56,663 nucleotides of DNA from positions 1 to 56,663 of the forward strand of contig JADGJC010000270.1 in the NCBI GenBank assembly GCA_027596075.1, given 5' to 3'. Shown piece after piece: positions 1-12,389 of the stretch; positions within the stretch are counted from its first letter, which is position 1; each line of letters begins with the position of its first letter. This DNA comes from Rhizophlyctis rosea. Lineage: Eukaryota; Chytridiomycota; Chytridiomycetes; Rhizophlyctidales; Rhizophlyctidaceae. The position numbers and the translations under genes are program-made. A model generated the notes under the pieces. That model saw only the letters and a program-made list of their open reading frames with translations. It made no database searches and was not told the origin of the DNA.

Positions 1-3000
1 AACAGGCGTCTCCTCCCTCCCTCCCCTCCCCCCACGACTAACAACAACCCCATCCGCCCGCACATCAACATCCAACTCATCATCCGAATCATACTCCCCA
101 AACTCCAACGGAGAATTATCAAAACCCAATCCCAAAGGATCGTTCTTTCCCTTAGGTAATGCCAGCATCGTCCCACCAGGACTCTGCAAATCCTCAATAT
201 ACGCGTCCTTCAAATCAGCGGCATCCGAAACGGGCGTAACGCTTCCGCTGATTTCATTCCTATCAACATCCAAATGTCCCATATCACTAGCCTCAACAGA
301 TACATCACTAAACGACCCACGTCCTTCCTTCTCTTTCTCCCTCTTCTTCCCTTCCTCATCAACTTTCACCGCACCAGCATCACCCTTCCTAAACATCCCC
401 CCGACCCCCGAAAACAAATTCGCACTCCGCTCATAAAGCGCCGTCGTATCGATCGTCAAACTCGCTCGCTTGCTCCCCGGTGCACTGGAAGGTCCATTCT
501 CAGTTGGAGTGACTCGCCCACTTCCCGTCGTACTGCTGCCCACGCTATCCCTCTTTCCCCCACCACCAGACGCCGAACTAGACGCCAATGAAGTCGAGCT
601 AGTACTGGATATCAACCCAGGAAGCGAAAACCCGGCCAACTGCAAGCTACCGCGTTTGCCTGTCCCCGTTGGCGTGCTAGCCCCACTACCAGCACCCGTG
701 CTGCTGCTGACACTAGAAGTGGTACTGTCTCTTCCTCCAGCGCCTGAAAACGCAAAGCTTGGCAACTGCAAGCTCAGCCGACTCCGTCCAGATGTGACAG
801 ACGCCGTTTCCAAATCGTCTCCAGCTGCTTCTGACTCTGTCTCGTCCATCGAGTCCGTTTCGGGCGCGGAATCGGAATCGTCAACGTCGGGTATGTACAA
901 AGGAGGACCGTTCGGGTCCGTGATGGAAGGCGGGGTGGAGGGAGAGAAGACGTCGCGGAAATGTAAAATAAGATCCTTCAGAGAGTAAGTCATAACATAG
1001 ATTACTCAGTCGACTCATTGTGGCATACCCAATTTGATTTATATGTAAACGCCCTGCGCCTTCCCACTCACCTTCACAAGCCGTGCAGGATGCTTATCAT
1101 GTAATGTGAGACGCGACTCCGCCTTTATGAACAAAACCAGGAACTTAATGGAGATGATGATGTAATGCTTGCTTCACAATCGGACACTCACCTTCGGTCT
1201 CAACACATACGGCCCTAATAGGCCCGCCAAATCACTCAACTTCTTATCATTCTGGTCCAAGTTCTCCATCGTCCTGCAGCACAAAGTCAAGTTAAAAGTA
1301 TAATCCCCGCCCGACGTGAACAAGGCGTGACATACCGATGCCAATGCCCAGCAATGGCACGAAGGGTATCAAAATGGCTAGGAGACAACGTTGCCAGCAA
1401 AGATTTGAGAGACTTCAATCGCATATCCACCAGATCGTCCGTTTCTGATATCAGCATGAGTCAGATCGCTGACATTGCTCATAAAAAGCGGTCAAAACCT
1501 ACTGGACAAATACACCATCTTAACCTCCTCATAAACTTCCTCCCCACACACCGAAACCGGCAACTCCACCAAAAAGCTCTTGATCAAGCCGACCAACACG
1601 TGCGGTGTCGCCTTTCGACGAAGAAATTTGGCAGTAAGGGTTTTGTCGTTGAGTTGTTGGCGCAGCGTATGAATCGCTGTGTAGGACATGTTTGTGTCCA
1701 ACCTATGTAAATGGCACGGGCGGTCAAGATCATCTTCCAGTGCAACATATGAGAAACATATGAGAGACAGGCAAGTCGTACCAAAGATCAATCTCCTGCA
1801 TCTCCGCATGACCGCTATCCGCTTGCGACCCCTCCCTCAAAGCCCGCAAAGCCTTACGAATCAATTTTGGGACCGTGCGATGGTCGCGTGCAGCTAGTTC
1901 CTCTAGCGAAACACCAAAAATCTGCAATGGTTTGCGTTAATGGCCATCATTCTTACCGTATCCATTCCACAGGGGCACGCCACATACCCCAAGCTTAGCA
2001 CCATTCCTCTCCTCTCGCACAACCGCGCCCTCCCTCCTATTCCCAGTCCTCGCCCTCTCCACAAAGTACTCCACCTCCTTCTTCGGATCCACCATCTCCA
2101 CCCACACACTCCCCTGCTCACACACCACCCGTCCACTCTCCACCACGTTCTTCTGCGTCTCGTTCAGCCCGCTCATGCTCTCTTTGAACAAAGCAATCTT
2201 CACCGTCTCCACATGCTGAAGGGAATTGAAGTAGTCTATGCACATGCCTTCCAGACTCAGACGCGTGGCTTCTGCCGATTTTATGGAAGATAGGTAGGCG
2301 ATCTCGGCGCGGGTAGAGTCCGCGCGAAGGGATTGGGGCGTTGGTTCGGCGGGTATTGTGGGGAGTTTCCATTGGTAGTATGTTGTTGGGGAGGAGAATT
2401 TGGTGGTGCGGGATATGGGTCGGAGGACGGATTGTGTTACTAGGGCTGCGAACATTTCGTTCGCGGATTCTGCGGAAAGGTTAAGGAAGGAGGTGAGGGT
2501 GGCGATGACGTCGCCGGGTGTGACGCAGCCCTTGTAGACACCCAGAATGGTCTTCACGTCCTACGAAGCTGGGGTCAGATGGCATGCAGGTTTCGAGGTT
2601 CCGCATATCACTCACTTGAGACTTGACACCATGTTGTAAATTTCGCAACAATTCGTTATATTCAGTCTTGGTAAAACTTCTAGGACCGACGCTCATAATA
2701 CTATCCAATCCTGGAGCAGCATCTTCATGCAATCCTTCACTGGCGCGTTCATGTTGATGTCTCTCCTCCTCTTCTGCCGCCTCCAATTTGCCAAAGTATG
2801 CCGTTTTAGCAGCTTCCGTTTCACCTCGTTGCTTATCCAACTTCTTTTTCGTTGCTTCAATCTGATCCTTTTTCGTCAGCGACAACTTGCGGTTGTCATC
2901 CAGAAATCGTTGCAGGGGATGAACGAGCTCGGCAATCATTTCAGAGACCCTTTTGTGGGCGGCGCCAAGGGATGCCATTTCCTTTGAGATTCGTTGAGGG

Positions 3001-3481
3001 TCAACGCATGTACCTTGCATAAAGGTTGCTTATACTTTGCTGGTACCTGCTTGGCATTGCCAAAAATCTGGCTGATCAATGAATCATCCTTAGCAAACCC
3101 ATCGGCCTCAGCTTTGATGCGACTAAGATCCGTCAAGCGACTTCCGTATTGGTCCTCAATGGTAATGCGCTAGTCCAATGACAAATGACAAATTAGCAAC
3201 AACGAAACAGTGTGGGAAAGTGTCGGCCAAACGCCACGCGAGTGCTGTTTACTTATGAACAGTAAACAAACCTGGTTCAAAAACGCGACGAGTTCTTCCA
3301 GCTCAGCTATGCCCTTGAAAGTGTTGAGAACCGGGTGTGAGCATATCAAATTACCAATGTGAACATGTGCAACGGAACTGTGGCTTAAACGTGTTCCATG
3401 CCATACGCATACCATCTGAAAGTGGTCGTGCAGCACACGCACACCTTCCGGACCCCAAAACCAATCCTCGAAGCGCAACAT
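1..3481 (-). CDS. F-BAR / DEP-like / RhoGAP protein, Rgd2-like (3' end cut by window edge)
   Basis: Predicted membrane-curving regulator of Rho GTPases. The start MLRFEDWFWGPEG (ATG at 3481) leads into an F-BAR domain over about five exons down to ~2625, rich in heptad-like charged helices. A DEP-like segment follows (~2560-2300), then a RhoGAP domain (~1960-1200) containing FGVSLEELAARD, LVGLIKSFLVELP and LAGLLGPYVLRP. Exons read clearly at 3481-3413, 3313-3272, 3169-3047 and from 2981; an intron at 1781-1703 splits the catalytic loop. The tail (~990 to 1) is serine/glycine-rich, probably disordered, and still open at the edge. F-BAR, DEP, RhoGAP is the order in yeast Rgd2. The usual arginine finger (GxxRxxG) is replaced by a WLDTN sequence, so GAP activity may be weak or differ in mechanism. 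An in-frame ATG at 3565 is an alternative start. Confidence 0.85.
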
Positions 3482-4161
3482 TTCCACAGGTTGAGGCGGC
3501 GCCGAGAGTGGGCGGTCTATATATGTGAGGTACTTTACAAACGGGCTACTAGGTATCAATATCAAGCAGCTTTTAGCGAAGTTGAAGTATCACGAGTGTG
3601 CATTGCGGCCTTGCTTTTGGTGGGGAAAAGGAGAGGCGCCCCGCAGACCATGGGACCATGCGAAGGAACGCGCCAGCTTAACTGTGTTTCACTGCACGTG
3701 ACAGCAAAATAAGGTTTAATTCAGGGCTAAGTGGCTTATGACCCATCCAATCGCACCGAGTGCGTATTCTCTTTTTACTAGTTTTTGCACCGTCCGTCGA
3801 TGTGATTTGCCCCTTTCTCCATCAGTAGCATCGTCCGAGAATGTGCTACTCCCCTTCACAATTGCTAAGGATCCTTCTATGTTGCTGATGAGAAAAAGTA
3901 TTACAATTCTTCGGAGGGCAATGACCACGCCGGAGGTGAGCTGGAAAAACGTCGCCGAGAAAGGGTGCACAAAACAACGCGCTACCCTGGCCTGGTAACA
4001 CGTAAGGTACACAGCAAGGTCGATCAAAGAGTTCCCATCCAAGAACAAAAAACATAAAAAGGGGGGAGCTGACAACCCCACCCTCTTCCCACAGCAACCT
4101 GCAAAGTCCACATCGACACCAACAGCAATCAATCCAACCTCGAACACAACTTCGCTAAACC
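3482..4161. other. divergent intergenic region, RhoGAP gene / SDR gene
   Basis: These 680 bases lie between two divergent starts and should hold both promoters. Open frames here show no recognisable domain or plausible splicing. An A-rich stretch near 4045-4060 lies about 100 bases before the dehydrogenase start. I see no repeat or RNA gene. Confidence 0.5.
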
Positions 4162-5059
4162 ATGTCGCAAAACTGGAACTGGAACGTTGCCCTCATCACC
4201 GGCGGTGCCGGCGGTCTCGGCCGAGCTATCGCGGAGTTCCTAGTCAAGAGAGGAAAGAAAGTTATCATCGCCGGCCGCACCGAATCCAGTCTGAAGCAGA
4301 CTGCCTCAGAGATCGGCGCGGAATACATCACTGTCGACGTCGGTAAAGCAGACAGTCTCGCTCAATTCGTCCAAACGGCCACCACCCGCTTCCCGGACAT
4401 CGATTGCATTATCGCAAAGTAAGTCTCAATGCTCCTAACACTACAAATAAACATCCTCACATCCTCTCCCTCCCACCCAGCGCCGGCATCCAAAAACCCA
4501 TCGACTACAAATCCGACCCAACCTCAGTCCTCAAAACAGCCGACGAAGAAATCGACATCAACATCCGCGGCACTGTTCACCTCATCGCCCAATTCCTCCC
4601 CCACCTCCTCTCCAAGCCCTCCGCAGCAGTCATGACCGTCTCCTCCGGTCTTGCCTTCGTTCCCATTCCCAACGTCCCCATCTACTGCGCAACAAAGGCT
4701 TTCATCCACAGCTACAGCATCACGCTTCGCATCCAACTTAAGGGCACCCCTGTCCGTGTTATTGAGATTGCACCGCCTTTGGTTGAGAGTGATTTGCATA
4801 GGGTAAGCATAATTATTCTGGCTTTTCTAAGTCACATCCCTAACCTATGTACTTGCAAAAGGACCACCCCAACCCCGATGGCTACACAAAAGAAAAGATG
4901 CCCTTCGCGCTCACGCAAGCCGAGTTCATTGCTGATGTCGAGAGAGACATGGACGCAGGCGAGGATGTCGTTGCGCCTGGGTTCTGTCGCACGAGGGTGC
5001 GGAGGGAGTACGAGGCGTTCAAGGAGGATTTTGATCGGTTGAATGGGCCCGGGCATTGA
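4162..5059 (+). CDS. short-chain dehydrogenase/reductase (DltE-like SDR)
   Basis: Predicted NAD(P)-dependent oxidoreductase of the classical SDR family, about 258 aa. Exons are 4162-4418, 4481-4802 and 4862-5059, with clean GT-AG borders that keep frame. The N-terminus carries the Rossmann nucleotide-binding glycine motif TGGAGGLG (residues ~14-21). The NAG motif is rebuilt across intron 1 as IANAGIQ. The active-site serine lies in TVSSGLAF and the catalytic YxxxK in YCATK, followed by the usual PPLVESD region. Overall it resembles DltE-type SDRs, which in fungi are mostly uncharacterised, so the substrate cannot be named. No signal peptide or membrane segment is visible, which suggests a soluble cytoplasmic enzyme. 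It shares an upstream region with the RhoGAP gene on the other strand. Confidence 0.93.
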
Positions 5060-5788
5060 GAGGGAGATAGAGCATGTATGACCTAGGGTAGGGTAATATA
5101 GATTCTCTGGATGGGGTAATTGATGTTGATAGACGCACTCTGATATGCAATTTGTGAATGGTTATCAATTTGAGTGGGCCTGCGCCTTAGAGCTCAGGTG
5201 GGGGCTTCGGGCATTTGCCGGCGGGACAAGAGGTATGAATGACCTCTGGAAGCATGTACTCAGACAAAGTGGGATTGCCGTGCAATGGCATTGACTGGGA
5301 ATGGTGTAAGGACGAGGCCTGCAAGTAGGGACTGCAGAATTGGGTAAGGGGTCCAGGCGCACTCTCTGTTCTCGGTGCATGAGGATCCATCATTACCTGA
5401 TTTTAAAAATTGTTGATATTATCGTACTGCAACCTGCCTCCCACTACCCCCAGTCCATATCTAACATTCAAGAGCCGCAACATCTGCGAAATCCGTCCCT
5501 TCACAAGGAATAATGATTGGAAAAGCGAAAGAAGTGACCAGGCCACATCGCACATATCGTCAAAATTTGAAAAAAGCACCACCGGACAAAGGCGGCACCA
5601 TCAATTTACAAAGCCAAGAAATGAAAACCAATAAAAAATGTCAAATTCGATACTATGTCAATTCGGAAGTAAGAAAAAGTGCACGCGTGTCTTGCGTACG
5701 ATCTGCGTGTCATACAACCCAAAAAGTCATCAAGCCCACCTCCGCCTCCCCCCATTTCCCTCCAAATGAAAACAACGAATCACACCTC
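5060..5788. other. intergenic region between convergent genes
   Basis: This is the downstream space of the SDR gene and of the DP gene, which converge here. The open frames are short, low in complexity and show no splice pattern. It probably contains both 3' UTRs. Confidence 0.5.
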
Positions 5789-8187
5789 CTACCACCCACC
5801 AGCCCTCCCACTCCAAACCGGACTACCCCTCCAGCTCCCAAACGGCGTCGAATACGGTGAACTCCCAGGCGACTCCCCCGTAACGGACGAAAAAGACGGC
5901 AACGACATCCCGGACAGTCGCCCCAAGCTGCCGTCCAACGCTGATGCGATAGGTGGCAGGAAGGGTTGATCAGTCATTGGTGGTGGGCCACTGGGGCCGA
6001 ATGATTGAGACGGTGGTGCTGGTGGTGCGGTAAGGTTGGTTTGTGGAAACGAGAATGGTGGCATGGATGTTGGTGGTATAGCATGGTAGTGTTGCATGGT
6101 CATTGCATGATGAGGCGGGTGTGGGTATGGGATGGGGTAGGTGGTGTTGTAAGACGTGTGGTATGATGGCGGGAACCCATACACGGGATCGGCATCCCGG
6201 GGTGGCCCAGATAGGTTTCCTCCTATGGCATTCTATCAGCATTCCTCGCGTGCTGCATTCAAGTTGGCTCACCCCAAAAACCATACCATGTCCACTCATG
6301 GGGCTTCCAGGCCGGGACGGAACAAACTCCGGCGCCAGTGTCGGATTCCGTGTCGTCGTCAAGGGAACCGGTAACTCAAAGCTCTGATCCATTCCCAGAA
6401 CAGTCTTTCCTTTCACATCACTTATCGGCGTTGCTGGTCCCACCTTCCCTGTATCAGTGTTGGTAGACGGTGATATCTGATCCCCACCTTTGCCCTTCGA
6501 TTTCGACCCCACCCCTTCCGCACTTCCGCCACCAGAGCTTGCCCCTCTCGTTGCAGGCTGTGGCACCGTCAAAAAAGCGGAAGACGCAGGTTTATTGGAT
6601 ACGAGTGCCGGTGACGGAATCGTTACTTCAGAAGCAGGACTCCGGGACAACAGCCGTGGTGATTGATTGGGAGTGGTATCAGTCAGCACAGAAATGGACA
6701 TTGGGTTTGAAGAGTTGGAATTGGAAGCCGGTGTTGATGTGCGATCTGCTGTGGCGTGTTTTGATTTCGGAGTGGACGCTGCTGTTATCGGTGATTCCAA
6801 GCCGTCACGTGGGAAGATTTCTGAGAGTGTCCAAGTCTAGTGGGATGAAGGGAACGCCGTTGAAAGTAATGTGGCACCTTACCTCATTGACCAGAAAGGA
6901 CGAGTTACAAATGAATCCATGATTTAGAGAGAGTCAGCCTCCCCTTGTTCACTGAGCTTGCAGATGGCCTGCTTTTTGGTGAAGAGTACTCACCTCCAAC
7001 ATTGCCAGAGCCGACCATTCCACCTATGCCTTTCGCTCCACCATTCACAGCGGACCCATTGATCACAGCATCTACCAAATCCACATCCTTATGCACAACA
7101 AATTGGTCATTGAATGTCAGGAAGCATTGATTCCTGTCATCCTATGAATCAGACACAGGTCATGGAACTGAAAGGAAAGCAAGTCTTACCTATCCTCATC
7201 AACATTGATGTCAATATCGGTGTCTCGGTGACATTGCATCACAATGAAAGGCATGTAAATGATTTTCTCATCTGCTTCAGGGGCTGCACCGGTTGGCGTT
7301 GACGCATTAGACCCACGGGTCATTGCAACCGGAGTGTAACCTTCGCGAGAGATGTTGAACTTGGCAAGGTTGTGGAGCTTCCTTTCCTTTGCGGAGCCGC
7401 AGAAGGGTAGAGTTTTACAATGAAAAATGTGCACTGGGCGGCACGCATCATATCGACGTCGGTCCGTACTCTTGACATTTTTTCGTCTCTAAGTTTCCGC
7501 TCACGGTTGATCAATGAGCGCAGTTCGGCATTACGTTTCTGATGGGATACAGAGGTCAAGCTTGAGCTTGGGCGAGAAATGATTGTTCTTTACATGTGGA
7601 AGTTCATACCTTCAAACTTTCAATTTCCCGTCTCCTAGCGTCCTGATTAGGTAAACCCACCCACCGAATCTCCTTCCGGCTTTTGATGATGATTCCCATG
7701 GCCATGAGAACATTCAGTGCATCGTAAACCCGTCTTCGAATGTTCTTTTGATCGAATTTCTAAGTAAGATTGATATGACATAGGATTTGGTTGGTTGGAC
7801 CAACATACTTGTGGTTGCAAGACAGACGGTATTAACGTGACTGGCGAAAGGTGCGAACTCACAATGCCTCGTTCGCGCGCTTGGATGGCGAGTTCTTCAA
7901 CGAGTTCTTCTGCCACCTGGAGACGCGAAGGAGTTGTGTTCGTAACTTTGACGAGTGAGATTCTATTAGGGGGATAGGTTCTCACGAACCTCGTTGTAAG
8001 TGGTTACACCCTTCAGTTGCACTTTATCTGCTACCATTCGGCTGAAGTCCCTCAGTCCCTTGAACGACTTGCATCCCTCAGTACCATAGTCGACAAAGAC
8101 AGGTGTGGGCGGACAAGCAGTGATGGGGTCGTGTGGGGATGAAGGTGCGAGGATGGTGGTATGTGGGTAGTTCTGGAAAGTCGTCAT
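5789..8187 (-). CDS. E2F dimerisation partner (DP family transcription factor)
   Basis: Predicted partner of E2F in cell-cycle transcription, acting in the nucleus. From the ATG at 8187, a short N-terminus leads to the winged-helix DNA-binding domain. [23 protein letters not shown] (exon 1) joins [18 protein letters not shown] (exon 2) and then [18 protein letters not shown] and KEIRWVGLP (~7765-7650). A coiled-coil dimerisation stretch (RRREIESLK, then [16 protein letters not shown]) and a DP-type C-terminal fold ([22 protein letters not shown]) follow down to ~6990. The last ~350 residues are Ser/Pro/Gln-rich and contain an intron near 6270; the stop is at 5789. Total about 620 aa, longer than animal DP because of this tail. 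It is divergent with RBM25, 365 bases away. The DP signature is clear; the tail's exact splicing is less certain. Confidence 0.9.
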
Positions 8188-8552
8188 GATTGCGGGAAGC
8201 TATGCAATGCTTGATACTGTGAGAATTTTGAGAACAGTGCCCCGTGAAACGGTCGTCATCGACTGACGGAGATTGGGTGAGATGGAACGAAGAGAAGGGA
8301 TTTGATTCCTGAACTCGTCAGGCCCAATGGTTTGGCGTGGCTGCATGGATTGACCGCACTGCAATCACATTGCATTGCCCTCACTTGGTGACTCAGGCTG
8401 ACGATGAACTGGAGTGCTGCTCTGGGCGGCATGCTGCGCTCCAATGTCCTTTCGGTCTTCCCACCAGGCCACCAGGCAGCCATGCTCCTGTCGAGCTGAT
8501 CTCTGTTTGTGATCTGAAATTCACAAGTGTTCCAATCCAGCACCACCTCATC
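8188..8552. promoter_or_regulatory. shared divergent promoter region, DP / RBM25
   Basis: 365 bases separate the two start codons. A TTTGGCG sequence at 8331-8337 is close to the E2F/DP consensus core, which would allow autoregulation by DP. One such short match can occur by chance. Confidence 0.3.
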
Positions 8553-10811
8553 ATGAACCAGTATCCTCCAAACCCATACGGTTAGTATCCTCTTCGCGCA
8601 AAGCTTGTCCCCAGTCGCTGCATGCTCACCAACACGCTTTGCAGGAATGCCACCCGGCGGTCCACCCTTTGGTGGTCCACCACAAGGGTTTCCATATGGT
8701 GCTCCGCAAGGTTTCCCACCAGGCGGGGCACCACCACAGTACCGACCGCCACCGGGTTTTGGCGGACCACACCCTGGCGCACCTATCACACCAATGACAC
8801 CGGGAGCGAATGGCCTCCCTCCACACCCGGGAGTGCTGGCGGGGCCTCCTGTGGTTCAAGCAACCTTACCGAGCGGCGAGGAGAAGCTTTTGACGGTGTT
8901 TGTTTCAAAGATACCAGATGAAGTGAAGGACGAAGCTATCCTTCGGCTGATGCGGGTAAGTTTGTTTGTGAAGTTGCTCCACAAACATTTGATAACTTGT
9001 GCATCAGGTGGCTGGTGAAGTCAAGTTGTGGAAGCGTGTCACAATTTTGCAAGGGAGACCGAAGGGCTGCGGATTCTGCGTCTATCAGAACATGGAAGCG
9101 GTATATACGGCTGATCGGCTTTTCAATGGCACCGAGCCGATCGTATTGCAAGACGGGAAAGCTCTGATGGTGAGTGCCTGTGCGATAATCTGCCGAGAAA
9201 TGCAAACTAATTCTTCTTACAAAGGTCACTCTTGATGGCGCTACGAAGGAGAAGATCATGGAAATGCGTCAAACGCGAGACGAGGTGAATCAATATGAAT
9301 TTATCATCAGATGATCAAATTTCTAAATGAGGTATACAGTCGGAATTTGAGGAAGCCGATCAAACCCGGAAACAGCAAATACAGGAAATAGTAGATATCA
9401 TCAAGGGCGATAAGGTGGACTCTTTCCTGGACTCCATCGATGGCGGTCAGAAGCCCGGGAGCGCTATCGGAGAATTGCTCAGCAAAACACAACTTGACGC
9501 CCTCGACGATTTGCCCCCAGATTTCCCGCCAGAACAACGCGAAGTCGTACTGCGGGAGATCCAATTGTTCCGTGAACGGGCGGCCATGAAGGACAAGGAG
9601 CGCAAAGAGCGGGAGGAGCATATGGCGTTGGAGAAAATCAGGCAGGAGGAGCGTCAGCGACAGTTTGAGCAGGAGAGACAGAGGCAGAGGGTGCGACGGG
9701 AGAGCCATGATGAGCACCGGGGTCTCCATCGCAAGCGGGGATCTCGGACGGAGGATGATGAGGAGTTGGAGCAGAAGAGAAGGGAGAAGAGGCAGAAGGA
9801 TATGGAGGCTGCTCTACGAGAGGTATTATGTTTGTGGGGTGGATGTTGATTAGAAGATACTAATCAGTTTTATATCCAGCGGGAATCTCGTTGGGAGCAG
9901 GAGGAGACGGCCCGGGCACAAGACCGTGCAAAGACCATGAGATCACGAGAAGAGCATTTTAGGCGGTTGGCGGATCAGGAAGAAAGATGGACAAAGGAGT
10001 TTGAGGAGTTCGACGATGATGCTACGCCACCACATGAATTCTACCGGGATCGGTAAGGTTTCTTGTAATATTTCACAAGCTTTGAACCTTTCGGGTGAAC
10101 TGACGCCCTGATTTCCCACCGTTTGCAGGGAACACTGGTTCCATATGCGTCGCCGCATGAGGGAGGGAGAGGCGCGCCGTGATGAGGAAGATCGGAGGGA
10201 GGAACAGCGGGAATTGGAGAATGCTCAGAGGGTGCCCGATGAGCAGGAGGCTGTGCCAGAAAGGGAAGCAACGCCTCCACCTGTGGTGGTTGGAAGGATC
10301 ATGACAAAGGAGGAACGTACGGCTGCTCAACAACAACTTATCAGTACTATTCCTGCGGACCGGGCGGGATTGTTCCAATGGGCTGTCAAGTGGGAGTATT
10401 TGGATGAGGTGGGTTGTTTTTTGCGGAATGTTGGAAAGGAGGGTAGAATGATGTTTGGTTTCTCATTCTTTTTGCATTTGCAGGCATTGCTCAATGGCAA
10501 CATCAAGGACTTTGTGTCGCGGAAAGTGGCGGAGTACTTTGGGGAGGAGGAGCCTATGCTTATCAAGGTTGTTCTCGACCATTTGAAGAAGAAGGGTACT
10601 GGGGAGGAAGTGTTGAAGGAGATGCAGTCTGTGAGTTTTCATTCCACGTTCTGAATTTGGGAATTTGATTGGGGGTCATGATATGCTGATTTATTATTCT
10701 TTTTTCGCGATTGTCAAACAGGCTCTTGATGAGGATGCAGAAGTGTTTACACTCAAGGTGTGGCGTCGGGTGGTGTTTGAGACTGAGGCGAGGTCACAAG
10801 GCTTGGGATAA
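8553..10811 (+). CDS. RBM25-like splicing factor (RRM, RE/RD-rich region, PWI domain)
   Basis: Predicted nuclear pre-mRNA splicing factor of about 577 aa. Nine exons join in frame: 8553-8580, 8645-8955, 9008-9169, 9225-9284, 9340-9822, 9880-10052, 10129-10408, 10484-10630 and 10722-10811. A Pro/Gly-rich N-terminus of about 85 residues precedes an RRM (TVFVSKIPDEV ... GCGFCVYQNMEAV). A long charged region rich in Arg and Glu with strong helical character follows. The C-terminal PWI domain runs from NIKDFVSRKVAEYFGEEEP to DEDAEVFTLKVWRRVVFETE. This order (P-rich, RRM, RE/RD, PWI) is that of RBM25, whose yeast relative is Snu71; the family acts with the U1 snRNP in splice-site choice. The first exon codes for only nine complete residues. 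No key residue appears to be missing. Confidence 0.93.
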
Positions 10812-12389
10812 TGAGGCTCAAGCTTGTCAGTATGCATTTTGCGTATCATCCGTCTTTTGTCGGGTCCCATGTAATGGAAAGAAGACATTGGTGCAGCACC
10901 ATAATACAGCTTGATCAGCACTGAGAATCTGCACGATCGGGAAGTCTCTGTCAATTGAAATGTGAACAGCAAAATTTGCAACAGGTTGGTTCAAAGGGCA
11001 TGACACGTCTGTTCGTCGAGGACGTTGTCATGGAGGACGTTGCTGGCCGAAATGCTAGGTAAGGTCTCCACGGTGATTGTGGGACGCCAGATTGGGGGGA
11101 ACTTGGGACAAAGATTGTCACTGCGCCAGTGACGTTTTGGTGACCCGTTTGAGTGTCCCAAACTCCACATCACCATCACCCCTAGACCTTACTGGGTTAA
11201 CGAAAGTGAGTATTTCGCCAAGCTTGGACAAAGCTCCCGATCCGCTGCAGGCGTGCATTACTTGTCGGCCACACCCAGTCATCAAGTTGGCATCCCGAGC
11301 TAACATTATCTTGCACATGTTCGTACACCTCTCAACTGGATACCACACGTTCGAGTGCATATCGTCATTTAGTACCTGTTACTCCTGTTCATGGACAACC
11401 AGCCTCACATGTCAGGGTCCATGGAACCATGTGCCACTGATAAACAGCACCGCCACACATGCGCCACACCGAAATTAAAGACGCGTCCCTGTCAAATTGG
11501 GGTCCCCGTTTTTCGTGCTTGCGCTTCAGGCAACACCCAAGCTTTTGCCAATTCTGCCGGCCTCTTTGGTCATGTCGGAGTTCCCTTTCCCACTCGCTCG
11601 CAGCGGCCAATGAGGTTCCATATGCTTACGTCTTATTGCCTTCCACAATATCCGCTGCCCCTGCATACATTGCTGATCGTAAGCCTACAAGCACCGTTCA
11701 CACGCTGTGCCGTCAGTTGTGGCTTTTGTTGACTATGTGATGTATTCATACAAATGAAGATACATCATGTAATATAGCGTACAGTGTTCGCATTCACAGA
11801 TTGGGGACGTATGGGACGTACTTGGGAAGGACATATGAGAACTGGTATGAGTACAACTTGCAGTAGAGGACGTGTCGTTACTGGACCCTCGCATTTTGTC
11901 ATATGTCAGTGGATCGCAAAAGTCATCTCCTGTGGCCCTCATATGTGATGCCGCATGATCTCCTTGTGATTTGACTGTTCAAAGCCTGGTTCTTCATTTG
12001 CATTTGGAAGATTGGTACGCGCAGGCTAGATACATAAGCCCTCCCCCCGGCAAGAAGGCGTCGCGATACTCTTTGATCGCTATTCTTCCTAATTTTATAT
12101 ATTTTATGTAAGTATTGGGTCTTTTTGTAACGGTGGGTATCCAATTCTGAGAGAGACGACTTACGAAGGTTGGATTGGGATTGGAGCGGTAATCGCTGAC
12201 GTTGGAATCAATTTGACAGCTATATCGTTGGTGACCCGTTCAAACCCCCGGTCGGCCTCCAACATCACAATCAGGTCCAGCCCAACGACAAAGAACGCAT
12301 AGTTGCACACACTCTACAATTCCATAACCACGAGTACGGATCCGTCACAACAAGCAGCTAAGGCTAGCTGGAGGTTCTCCGTCATTAAC
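10812..12389. other. gene-poor region of 1.6 kb
   Basis: I see no convincing gene here. Frames of 60-130 codons around 11080-11740 show no domain, no consistent codon use and no splice pattern. An open stretch at ~12217-12357 ends in stops and may be 5' UTR of the BTB gene. No tRNA or long repeat was noticed. Confidence 0.45.

Noticed and set aside
3716..4147. Minus-strand frame with hydrophobic stretches in the RhoGAP/SDR spacer
   Set aside because: No family resemblance and it occupies the promoter region of the SDR gene.
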